Part shown: in pieces, positions 23,618 to 33,984 of the stretch
How the letters are laid out: each line of letters opens with the position of its first letter
Position numbering within the stretch: the stretch's first letter is position 1
Assembly (NCBI GenBank): GCA_002150815.3
Contig: NDFF03000320.1
Span: 124,001 to 188,000 of the forward strand
From: Grammothele lineata
Taxonomy: Eukaryota; Basidiomycota; Agaricomycetes; Polyporales; Polyporaceae
Direction of reading: 5' to 3'
Length of the DNA: 64,000 bases
Translations under genes and position numbers: made by a program
Notes under the pieces: generated by a model
What the model was told of the DNA's origin: nothing
What the model saw: the letters and a program-made list of their open reading frames with translations, nothing else
The model's database searches: none

Positions 23618-24682
23618 ATGACTTCCATCGGAACGGGTTATGATCTCTCAGCCAGCACTTACTCTCCCGATGGCCGCATTTTCCAGGTGTGGGCGCGAAA
23701 CGCGTAATGGAATGTGTATAGATCTCGCTAATGCGAGTGCATAGGTGGAATATGCGAACAAGGCGGTAGAGAACTCGGGGTGCGCTCTCTCAATTATCTC
23801 TGCGTATACATCCACATAATTAGTCGTGTCTCATAGGACTGCTATTGGCCTCCGTGTCAAGGACGGTGTTGTACTTGCCGTCGAGAAGTTGGTACACTCG
23901 AAACTCCTTATGCCCGACTCCAATAGACGGATACAGACAATAGACAAGCATATCGGCCTGGTACGCCTTACCGCCGCCATACTACTTGCTATTCACTTCT
24001 CATACTATACCTCAGGCGTCGGCGGGCTACCTCTCGGACGGTAGACATTTGTCTAACCGCGCAAGAGATGAGGCCGCGTCCTTCCGCGAGCAGTACCGCG
24101 CTCCTCCAACTCTCCAAGTAAGCATACATTCCTATGTTCTCATTTTGTGCGCTGACCTCATTGGTCTCTAGTATGTTGTCGATCGTGTAGGGCTTTACGT
24201 TCAAGCGTACACTCTATACTCCTCCGTTCGGCCGTTCGGATGCAGCACAATCCTTGGCGCAGTAGACAAGTCCGGTCCCGCACTCTTCGTGATCGAGCCG
24301 AGCGGCGTCTCATACGTGCGTATGTCGTTTCCTATCTTCTCAATCGTTTAACCGTGTGTGTAGGGTTACCGTGGTGCGGCGGTGGGCAAGGGCCGTCAAC
24401 TTGCGAAGACTGAGCTAGAGAAGCTAAAGTTCTCTGAACTTACAATGCGGGAAGCAGTCACAGAGGCTGCACGGATGTACGTGCAACGCTTCTCACTCTA
24501 CCCTCTCCTCGCTCATCGTCATCAGTATCTATCTTGTCCACGATGACGCAAAGGAGAAAGACTTTGAGCTTGAGATGTCCTGGGTCGGCGACGAGACGAA
24601 CGGCGTTCACCAGCCAGTGCCCAAGGATCTCTTCGATGAAGCATCAAGGAAGGCAAAGGAGGCATTGGAAAACTTCGAGTGA
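23618..24682 (+). CDS. PRE10: 20S proteasome subunit alpha7 (PSMA3, yeast Pre10)
   Basis: Seven exons: 23618-23686, 23745-23779, 23837-23960, 24016-24117, 24172-24315, 24364-24476, 24526-24682; 247 residues, the normal size. It opens with the alpha-subunit signature [20 protein letters not shown] followed by [28 protein letters not shown] and the helix [11 protein letters not shown] identify the PSMA3 type. Known role: a non-catalytic subunit of the outer alpha ring that gates the 20S core. It shares a promoter with NUP82 and converges with RPN12, 170 bp between stops. Confidence 0.97.
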
Positions 24683-24852
24683 TGTTGTGGCATACATTGC
24701 ATTGTAATTTACGCAGACATAACGATTGGACGGCAACACGCTTACCTGTGTACGAGATGGAAATGATGCTTCCTCCCCATCATGCAACAACCGATGACCG
24801 TCCAAACCAGATAGTGACAGAACGACAACAGCGTACAGTCCGAGTACCTATA

Positions 24853-25936
24853 TTACACAATCTGCTCTAGCTCGCGCGCGTATTGTAGGTTCGCGGAAAT
24901 GAGCCTCTCCTTTGGAATTTCTACCTTCTCTTCTGTTTTCTTCGCAAAGTGGATCTTCCCCGCTGTGAGATCTACCTGCCATCCCCGCTACACACGCAAG
25001 TCAGAGAATTGTATCATGTGCTTCAAGCTATGACGTACCTGTTGAGCAAACGAGAGCAACTCCGACTGGCTCTTGAAGAACAACAGTGTCGCCGCGTCCT
25101 TCAACGGCAAACTGTCATACGCCGCCTCCTCACAGCTCGCAATCTCGTTCCTGCGTAAGCAGTCAGAACCATCTCCACACAATCCACGACTTCTAGCAGG
25201 TAGAACCACTCACCGAATCGTGCCCATCAGGCTGTCGACGAAGAACTTGTACTCCTCCGTCGGTGCCTCCTCGCGTGCGTTCCAGACTTTGCTGTAGCTA
25301 CCCTCCATGAGCCACTGTTCGAGATTGACCGGGTGCGCGATGAACTTGTCCGCGACCGCCGCGGGCGGGAGCGACTCGAGTGTCGTGTGGAAGTCCGCGA
25401 TGCGGTTTTGCGTGAGCAGCCGTATCAGGTTCAGCCCGCGCAAGGGGTACTCGCGGCTAGAGGGCGGAAGGACGGAGCTGTGGGTGCGTGGTCGAGGTGA
25501 GCGCGCGGTGGTAGCATAAGCGTAAGAGAGGGACGTACCTGTAGTCATTATAGAAAGTCTGCAGCTGGGAGAAATAGCGGTCAAAGGAGGGGATGTCTTT
25601 CGCGCGTATACTCCAGAACGCGCCAATTTCTAGTGTCGAGCCTGCATGAATTGGTCGGTTATACACTCCGAGGCGGACGGAGTACATGGGGAGATCACCC
25701 ACGAGCGAGGTTGAGATCGTCAGGACTAGGATTACCCATCGGAACTAGCAGGCCCCCCTCTGTGAGCGCAATCTACATTTCGCAGTCAGACCACAACTCT
25801 TGGGCACACCCGAGAATATGTTCGAGCAATGGCACACCTTTAGCCTTGCGAGTAGAGTGCCGGTCTGTTGCAAGTTCCCCGCCATGAACGCCTGCGTGAG
25901 TTGCTGGAACGCTTGTACTAGTTGTTGTGGCGCCAT
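24853..25936 (-). CDS. RPN12: 26S proteasome regulatory subunit Rpn12 (PSMD8)
   Basis: Six exons: 25936-25838, 25772-25736, 25641-25539, 25477-25214, 25150-25039, 24987-24853; 249 residues. The helical N-terminus ([20 protein letters not shown]), the core [19 protein letters not shown] followed by IADFHTTLE, and the C-terminal winged-helix PCI-like module ([19 protein letters not shown]) all match Rpn12/PSMD8. Known role: the last non-ATPase subunit to join the 19S lid, driving its attachment to the base. It is divergent from the beta1 gene over 251 bp. Confidence 0.96.
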
Positions 25937-26187
25937 GTTTCGTATACACGGGTATAGGAGACGGGATATGTAATGCTTCGGGAAAGGTACGACTGTCGAG
26001 AATGCCGAAGAGTGCGAGGCTTGAAGCTGAAGGAGGTGCAGTGGTGAGGCGCCTGCGACGCGCGTCGACGCGTCACCCCTTCAGCCACAGCGACTCGAGG
26101 ACCGCGCGATGCGCCTGTGTTTGCTCTTCTCTACCCAAGCTTCATTTCCTCCTCCTCTCACTTACACTTTGCCTTACGTCCGACAAC
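25937..26187. promoter_or_regulatory. Divergent promoter RPN12 / proteasome beta1
   Basis: 251 bp between the starts of two 26S proteasome genes, well suited to coordinated expression. It contains ACGCGT at 26068-26073 within a CG-rich palindromic patch. Confidence 0.55.
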
Positions 26188-27167
26188 ATGGAGACCGTTG
26201 ACATTGCTCGTCTCAAGTCCGGCGAGGTTAACCTCGGTGTAAGTTGCCCCTTCATCATCCTAGTCTGCGTGCTAATACGACCAATGCTTGGGACATAGAC
26301 TTCGATTATGGCCGTTCAGTTCAAGGACGGTGTCATTGTCGGCGCAGACAGTCGGACAACAACTGGGAGCTACATCGTATGCCTCTCTTCCTGTCCCGGA
26401 CACGCTCGCATGCTGAGACATTTGGTCCAGGCTAACCGCGTAACGGACAAGCTCACACATGTACACGATCGAATCTACTGCTGTCGGTCAGGTTCAGCCG
26501 CAGACACCCAAGCCATCGCAGACATTGTACATTACTACCTCCAGATCCACACGTACGTCCCTGCGTCTCCTTAACTCCCTATACAAACGTGGTATTAACC
26601 CGTTGCACCCACAGACAAATGAGCGGCTCGCCACCGCCCGTGCACACCGCGGCGACGATGTTCCAGAAGCTCTGCTACGACAATAAGGACGCGCTCTCCG
26701 CAGGCATTATCGTAGCCGGTTGGGACAAAGAGGTCGGGCCGAGTGTGTACAACATCCCTCTTGGGGGCGGCCTCTTCCGCCAGCCGTGGGCGATCGGCGG
26801 GTCGGGCTCCACGTACGTCTACGGCTACTGCGACGCGACTTATCAGGAGGGCTGGGACCGCGACCAGACGGTCGAGTTTGTGAAGAACAGTACGTCCCCG
26901 TCTTTCTACGCTCGCCTTCTCATTCGTCAAGACGCCTTTCGTGAACCCACACTGACTGCCGCAACAGCTCTCGCCCTCGCGATGTCGCGAGACGGCTCGT
27001 CGGGTGGTGTGATCCGCATGTGTGTGATCACCGAAGACAAAGTCGAGCGGCTGTTCGTACCTGGCGACCAGCTCCCCAAATTCTGGCAGGGTAAGGAAGT
27101 TCTCGGCACGGACGTCAGGAAGGAGGGCGAGCTCGCGTCGGCGGTTGCGATGGCGGTGGACGCATAG
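26188..27167 (+). CDS. PRE3: 20S proteasome catalytic subunit beta1 (PSMB6, caspase-like)
   Basis: Five exons: 26188-26238, 26299-26376, 26431-26552, 26615-26889, 26968-27167; 241 residues. The 17-residue propeptide ends in Gly, and the mature chain starts TSIMAVQF, so Thr1 is the nucleophile. Counting from Thr1, Asp17 (GADSR), Lys33 (TDK), Arg45 (CCRSG) and SRDGSSGG (Asp166/Ser169 region) are all present. Arg45 is the residue that gives beta1 its preference for acidic P1 residues. Intron 1 falls exactly between the propeptide Gly and Thr1. The protein should be catalytically active. Confidence 0.97.
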
Positions 27168-27306
27168 AATGCGAGTCTCGGCATAATGTACGATTACTTC
27201 CAATCAATGGGATTGTACTGGTAGGATTATCGGAGCGTGCAAGCAGTGTAGTAGTAAGTGGGGGGTAGGCAGCCCGGCGGGTGATGCGTTCTAAAGGTAT
27301 GGATGT

Positions 27307-28760
27307 TCACGATGGTGTATCCGCTTTGCTATCTGCTTCCCACATCCGTAGCCTCCATAGCGCGATGGCGAGGGGAACTGTGTCGCCCCGACGTAGAGTA
27401 GCTTCATCCGAGCAAATCAAAATAGCGTGACTACCCTTATGCTTGCTATGATCCTTCTTAGACGGTGCGTCATCCGATGGAGGTAATACGCGATATTTGG
27501 CCTCGCGTTCTGCCGACAAGACCTCAAGAACTGCAGCATGTAGCGCGGCCCTTTGTGGAGGGTGTGGGAAGAGGGATGCCCCGTGGTCGACCGAGGTTTG
27601 AGCAGGGGGAAGAAATTTGAGATCGTCCGCGGCGGACCAGTTCGCGTCTTGAGCCCCAGGATGGAGCACGGAAGGCGGTAAACGTTTTTGAGGCGCTTTG
27701 TACACCTTTTCCGGGTCAATTCTCGGCGGTTTAGATGAGTCGTCAGGTATTGGGCGTTCCTTCGTTTGTGGATCCCTGTTGACGGGAGGGATGACAAGCA
27801 CGGCGACAGCATTCTTGAACGGTACAGCCCCCGTTGATTTAACCATGCCCCACTCTTCGCGTGTCAGCCGCCTGAGCAGTGGCGGGGAACGCGGCTGACG
27901 TGGTCTCCGCAGCTGTCGCGCGAGAACATGTAGCTCTTGGATGACTCTGACCCGCAAGCCATGCCCGATTCGTTCTGCCGCGAAGGGGGAAATGTTCCAG
28001 TTGTCGACATTTTCGGGCCTCGACCGCCGGTATGAACCTATCACGAAATACGGGTGTCATTGCGCGTGCACGCATATAAACAGCTTGAGCAGAATGCAGC
28101 ATACCTGACTTGAGGAGGGTAGCAACAGCTGATTTCCAGCAGAGTACATAATGATTCTTTCCTCCTCTATGAGGTCGTATTGAGCGGTGCTCCAAACCGA
28201 CTGGAAGGAAGACCATCTTGCGCTGTTCACCAGGGATCAATGCTGACGCGAACTGGACCATCAAATCTGTATGCGTCCTCAGCCTTCGGAAGAACGTATG
28301 ACACAGGTATGGCGACGGACCTCGCGGCAACGCCCACCCAGTTTCCATACACCTACGCATTGGGCTAGCCAACATCCTCACTGCATTGGCATAAGCCCCC
28401 GGAACGTCTCAAACACGATTGTTACGCACAGTATGGATTGGCGTAGAACGCCCGCTCCTCTTTAGTCATTTTGTGCAGTGAATTCATGTCCGATTTTCCT
28501 GTCGGAGCATGGAGCTTTGGCTGAGACCGCTTCCCTCGTTCATAACGGGCATGTCTGTAGACTTGGCGGACGGCCTTGCGGTCGAGCAAGATGGACTGAG
28601 TACGGCCATGAGGAGATATGTCCACTTCGTCGGGTCGTGCGAACACGCGTTTGGGCGGCTCTTGTTTCGCAGGAGGTAAAGGACGTCGGCGAGAGGGGCG
28701 TGGGGGACGTGAGCGAGCAAGCTCGAGATTACGGAGTATTCGGGGGATAAGACGAGGCAT
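27307..28760 (-). CDS. Conserved protein of unknown function, possibly mitochondrial
   Basis: Four exons: 28760-28430, 28380-28321, 28266-28105, 28037-27307; 427 residues. The N-terminus (MPRLIPRILRNLELARSRPP) is basic with no acidic residue before Glu13 and could be a mitochondrial presequence. Conserved-looking segments are ERAFYANPYLRMLASPMRR across intron 1, YVLCWKSAVATLL, RLTREEWGMVKSTGAVPF and VAVLVIPPVNRDPQT, then PLAIALWRLRMWE near the end. I do not recognise a characterised family. The Arg/Pro-rich N-terminus and basic charge would suit a mitochondrial ribosome or RNA-binding protein, but that is speculation. An in-frame upstream ATG at 28856 is an alternative start. Confidence 0.75.
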
Positions 28761-29378
28761 GCGCGCTGCGCGTCGCGAGCGGTGCCGCTGGCCGTGACGT
28801 TGTGTTCGCTTCGAGCTGAGGGGCGTCCCGGCGGGCGGGCCGCCGTCCCGATCCAACCCCTAGTGGCTCTTCGATTCCTGCAAGCGTCGCTTTCTTCTGC
28901 CTGTCTATAAAATACGACCAAATAGTGCCTCTCACAAGGATCGGTTCGACGAATACTTTGTACATGCCAAGTACTTGCGAGCTGTGTGGCCTCCTCCTCC
29001 TTCAACGCGAGCATATGCCTCCAAGTGCATGGATAAGTAAAGACTGCATAAACGCGGGACCGAGGATTGATGCGCAATCGCGGGGCTCCCGTTGGCCGAC
29101 AAGCAGCGATCAGGCACTCGTTAGCACTCGAACTTGAGCCGACTGCCCCGCGTCGGCAAAGGCTCCTCCAGCTGCTGGTTATCGCGCCCTCCGATCCTCG
29201 ACTGCCCGTGGCCGCGCTCCCGGGGCGTGGCCGACGTCTGCCGCGGCCAGGCTTGCTGCCAATTCAACATATAGCCCGTCTCCGGTCCGCGATGCCTTTC
29301 ACCGTGGCTGCGAAGGCTAAAAGCGCATGGCGCCGCTCTATCAGGCTCCCCGCCACCTTGTCTTCCTCACGATACACC
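28761..29378. promoter_or_regulatory. Divergent intergenic region, 618 bp
   Basis: Lies between the start of the conserved unknown gene (-) and the oxidoreductase gene (+). A TATA-like CATATAG near 29268-29275 lies about 105 bp before the chosen oxidoreductase ATG. No further coding exon is supported. Confidence 0.5.
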
Positions 29379-31151
29379 ATGCCGCACTCCTTCGGTAGCT
29401 TTCCTCCCTCTGACGAGCCCGTAACGCTCGCCATTGTTGGCTGTGGGCAACGTGGCCGGGTGCGTCCCGTCCTCTCTATTCATTCGCCACCTGCACGTTC
29501 GAAGCTAACGTACGACGATCGTCGTTGCCTTGATTGCACCTCTACAGGCGTATGCGACATACGCGGTGCAGGAGCCCTCGAAATGCAAGGTCATAGCCAT
29601 CGCGGAGCCGCGCAAGCTCACGCAGAAGATCTTCGCCGAGGCGCACTCGGTCGACCAGACCCTCGTGTTCGACAGTTGGCAGGACCTCCTCAAGGCCTCC
29701 GCCGACACCCTCCAGGCGATCGGCAAGCGCCTCGCAGATGCGGTCGTTATTGCCGTCCAGGACCAGATGCACCTCGAGGTCACCCTCGCCTTCGCCGAAC
29801 AGGGCTACCACATCCTGTGCGAGAAGCCTATGGGCACCACCCTTGAGGACTGCGTCAAGATGGAGGTTGCAGTCAAGAAGGCGGGCATCATCTTTGGCAT
29901 GGGTCATGGTACACTCGCAGTTTGTTGTCGATCGACTGTGCCAATATTGACCTCTTGGGGAACCAGTCCTCAGATACTCGCCGTACAGCCAGGCCGTCAC
30001 TGAGATCGTGCGCTCGGGCGAGCTAGGCCCGCTCATCAATGCAGTGCACATCGAGCCCGTGGGCTACTGGCACTTTGCGCACTCGTACGTGCGTGGGGCC
30101 TGGGGCCGCGAGGCCGACAGCTGCTTCTCGCTCATGACCAAGAGCTGCCAGTGCGTCCCTCCCCGTCTCGTGCGCAGGGGGCCGCGTGATGACCCCCGAA
30201 GCCTAAACCTGAGCTTAACCTGATTGACGTCCGCACAATAACGTAACCAGCGACGTTGACATCCTCTGCCACTGGCTCTCGCCCGGTAGCCCGACCCGGG
30301 TCTCGTCTTTCGGCTCTCTCCAGCACTTCCGCAAGGACAAGAAGCCGCCCAAGGCCGGCGCCGCGACGCGTTGCCTCGACTGCGCACATGAGCGCGACTG
30401 CGCGTATAGCGCGAAGAAGGGTGCGTAGTGGTTTGTGCGGCCCCGGACCGGCCACCGTTGTGGTTTATGTGCGCTCGCTGATCCTCTCCTCTGGTCCGGC
30501 GCCTCTCGGTACCGCTTCTGGATACAGTCTACCTCGAGCCCGTCGTTCAGGGAGAGACAGGCTGGCCCGCATCGATCATCGTTGAAGGTGTGCCGGACGT
30601 TGAGAACGTCACCGAAGCCCTCAAGACCGGCCCGTACGGACGGTGCGCATACGAGTGCGACAACGACGTTTGCGACAACCAGGCACGCCCCCCTTCCCTT
30701 CCTAGCACACAACCCCTCTTCCCGTCCTCTAACCCTGTCTCCCCGATGGCAGGTCGTGAACTTCGAGTTCTCGAGCGGCGCGACCGCGTCCTTCACGATG
30801 ATCGCGCACACGGAGCTCATCTGCTACCGCCAGACCCGGCTGCACTTCGCCTTCGGGGAGCTCATCGGCGACATGCAGACCTTCACCACCACCGACTTCC
30901 GCACGCGCAAGACGACGCGGCACGTGCCCGCGGACGAGGGTGGCGGCCACGGTGGCGGCGACCTCGGCCTCATCCGCACGTTCGTCGACGCGGTACGCAC
31001 CGGCCAGCAGGAGCTGCTCGGCACAGACGTCACGGACGTGTTGAAGAGCCACTTGGCTGTCTTCGCGGCGGAGAAAGCGCGCCGGGAGGGCGTCGTGGTC
31101 GATTGCGCCCAATTCGAGCGCGAGGCCAGGGAGAAGTATGGATGCGTGTGA
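29379..31151 (+). CDS. Gfo/Idh/MocA-family NAD(P)-dependent oxidoreductase
   Basis: Six exons: 29379-29459, 29548-29908, 29967-30150, 30251-30420, 30528-30682, 30753-31151; 449 residues. The N-terminal Rossmann fold shows LAIVGCGQRGR (about 18-28), then VVIAVQDQMHLE and CEKPMGTTLEDC, with the EKP catalytic-lysine motif of the family. The second domain has HDVDILCHW, the Asp/His pair that binds substrate in Idh-type enzymes. Known for the family: oxidation or reduction of sugars, inositol and similar polyols; the substrate here is unknown. A cluster of Cys (CLDCAHERDC, CDNDVCDN) in the second domain is unusual. Intron 5 (30683-30752) is GC-AG. An in-frame ATG at 29289 is an alternative start. 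Confidence 0.88.
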
Positions 31152-31506
31152 GATCGAGTGAGATACCTGAGAGGAGTGCTTGGATCTAGTTTGATTCGTC
31201 GATGCTCATGCGATGCAGCCGCTGTATATCAGGAGAAGAAACCACGTTGTTCGTTGCCGAAGGCATGTATGTACAAATACGAGAATTACATATACACAGC
31301 TAGGTATACAGAATAAATCCATCGAGGCAACATCATCGAGTGTGCGTCAAATCTAGAACAATGCAAGCAAAGAAACGAGAAAAAGCACTGTCGCAGCGAA
31401 CGCGCATGATCGTTCGCTGGGTACAACAGCAAATAAAGCAGCAATAAAGCACGAATAGCTGAGCTGTGTTAGTTAGCGATGTGATGTGAGCGAGTCCAAC
31501 GGCCGA
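31152..31506. other. Convergent intergenic region, 355 bp
   Basis: Lies between the 3' ends of the oxidoreductase and CDT1 genes. It is AT-richer than its surroundings, as expected for 3' UTRs. No gene is seen. Confidence 0.6.
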
Positions 31507-33626
31507 TTAGTCGGCCGCCTCGAGCTCCTTGCGGATGCGCTCTCGCACTTCGCGCAATCCTCCATACTCCCGCTTCACCCTCCTCGGGCTACGGGTGTGC
31601 AACTCCTCCGCACTTTCGTCCTTCGTCCTCAACTTGCCTGGGCTGCTCGGCACCGCGCCAGGCTCGACAGCAGTGGTCTTGCTGGGGCTCGTGCCAGCAG
31701 CGGTGGCGTCGCCGTCCGTGTCGGCCGATGCGGAAGGCATCTCGAGCCACTCCTCGCCCGATACATCGACGCGACGGAGGAAGAACGGGCAGAGCTTGAC
31801 GAGCATCCCGAGAGACTCGTGCGCCTCGGCGAGCGACAAAGGCACGGGCGACGACTTGATGACCGCCGCAGCGACCTCGGATGAGGGCATCGCGCGGCGT
31901 TTGCGCGCCCCTGGTGCAGACGCTGTCGACCCTGCCGGATTGGAGAAGAACCTGTGCGTGAAAAGCCAAAGTGGAGTTAGCACGCGGTCCTGGACACACG
32001 ACACGCGGAAAGTGAAGATAGGGGCTTCAAGGACGAGACGCGGTACGTACATCCACACGCTTTCTGCGACACCCGAGAGGCGCCCGAGGAGACAGCGCCG
32101 GCGCATCTCCTCCTGACTGAGCTTGAGGAGCAGGTCCTTGGACATCGGCACGCCGGTAGGATTTGCCTTCGTGGGCGTATTTTGCAGCGAACGCTGCCGG
32201 ACGCGCTCATATAGGGCCTGTCGACGTGAGCTCGTTGGCGTCTGCGGGACAGTTGCAGCATCCGGGCCGCGCTGGTGAACGGGCGTGGAAGGCACCGACT
32301 CGTCCGACGCAGTGGGTGTCTCGCGCCCGGACAGCGAAGGGGTGCGCGCACTCGTGGGCGTACGAGGATCGTCGGTGCGCGAATGGCGTGAAGAAGGCGT
32401 CTGGTGAAAGAGGATACGGTTGGTAGAAGGAGTCTTGAGAAGGCGGTTCGTGGAGGGCGTTTTGAAAATGCGTTCCGTCGAAGGCGTAGATGAAGGTGTG
32501 GAGGAAGGCGTGGAGAGGCGACTAGAAGGTGTGACAGGGAATGGAACAGCGAACTGAGCGGCCGCCCTCTTGGTCGGAGACTTTGATGGGGACCTAGAAG
32601 CGCGGGTAGGTGACCCTGGCGGTTGAGATATAGCAAGAATGGAAGCCGCAGATGGAGACTTGGGTGAAGACGAGGCCAGCAAACGAGTCAGGTTTGAAGG
32701 CTTCGTTGCCGTAGGCAGCGGGGGCAGATCAGCCAGAGGAATCGGAGGCACAGGTTGCTCCTTCTCGTGTAGCTGCGGGGGTGAAGGTGAGTCCTCGTCA
32801 CGCCGCAGCTATCCAGATGTTCTCACCTTAGCCCATTTCTGGAGTTTCGCCAGAATCTCCTTTCGCCTTGTTTCACTGCCGGTTGTCCAGCGTGCTACGG
32901 CAGCCATGCCACCCTTCATGTCCTTGTCGATGTCCATTTCAACTTCGATACCAATCCCGTACACCGTCACGCGCGTGGCCGCGGACTTGAGGTGGTGGGT
33001 GGTCTGGCTGACCACGAACCCCATTCCTCCGCGGGTCCAATCCTTCGACGGCGCCTCAACCGCAGGCTTCGCGTTATCCAAGAACGGGTTCTCCTCGTCA
33101 TCCACCTCGTCCTTCGCCTTCGCCTTGCCCTTCACGTCGCCGCTGCGGGCCTTCGCCGAAGCTTTCGGAGAGACTGCTTTCCCGTCCCACTCCCACAGCC
33201 AGCAGAGCCGCTTCAGGTCGTCAACGTCAATCTTGGTCGCGAGGCCCGAGTATGCGCCGAGCGACATGTGGTTGAGCACGTTCCGGACGACGCCCGTGTC
33301 CTCGGATGGAGCGACAGCGCATGTGGCGAGCGCATGCGAGAGCGCGTGCTGAAGTGACGTCTGGATCTTGTGCAGTCGATCCAGGTGGCCAGGTAGGCTG
33401 TCCGTGTCGGCATCCTTCTTCCTGCGGGTCGCTGTGGATGGTGTCGGAGGACTAGAGTGAAATGGTCAGCGACGGGGAAAGAGACACTGGCGTGATTGGG
33501 ACCATGCACGCACACGATGCTGCTCCGCCGGAGTCGCTTGGGCGTGAGCGTGTCCTCATCGTCAGACGAGGGCAGCGTACGCTTCTTCTTGGGGGAGACG
33601 TGAAGAGCCGTGTAGAGATCCGACAT
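31507..33626 (-). CDS. CDT1: DNA replication licensing factor Cdt1
   Basis: Four exons: 33626-33514, 33451-32827, 32772-32051, 31951-31507; 634 residues. The N-terminal part (about 50-245) is the Cdt1 geminin-binding-like winged helix ([48 protein letters not shown]). A disordered Ser/Thr/Pro region holds many S/T-P sites and a short repeat of KTPSTNRLL type. The C-terminal winged helix is recognised from [14 protein letters not shown] and EEWLEM. Known role: loading MCM2-7 with Orc-Cdc6 in G1. The S/T-P density suggests CDK control, which is inference. Introns 2 and 3 interrupt conserved sequence and splice cleanly. Confidence 0.87.
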
Positions 33627-33984
33627 GGCGCACCGACCCAGCCAGGAAGTACAGAGCAGGAGACTGGGAGGAGCTGCTCGCCGGCGACGCGACAAGTCGA
33701 ACACAAGCGCCTACCGCAATCTACGCGACTGGCGCCCATATCTGCTTCAAACTCCGCTACGCCACTGTGGCTGAAGCTCTGGCAGTGGTGTTGTCTCAGG
33801 CTGGGGTCAAAGGGAACTCCCAACCTCCAAATCCACCAATCGGCACACAATAAACTGAGGTGCCTTTTGATCGAAATGGAGTCAGAGTCGTAAGCATAGT
33901 TATTGCACGTTATTCGTCGCGAGCTAAGAATACAAGGGATATACGTGATTTTGTCTACATTTACAGGTTACGCATCTATTGCGT
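33627..33984. other. CDT1 promoter region, 358 bp
   Basis: Lies between the CDT1 start and the sugar-transporter stop, both minus strand. No coding frame or clear motif is seen. Confidence 0.55.

Noticed and set aside
29289..29378. Upstream in-frame ATG for the Gfo/Idh/MocA oxidoreductase
   Set aside because: The TATA-like box at about 29270 would place transcription start near or after this ATG; the Rossmann fold begins properly from 29379. Kept as an alternative only.
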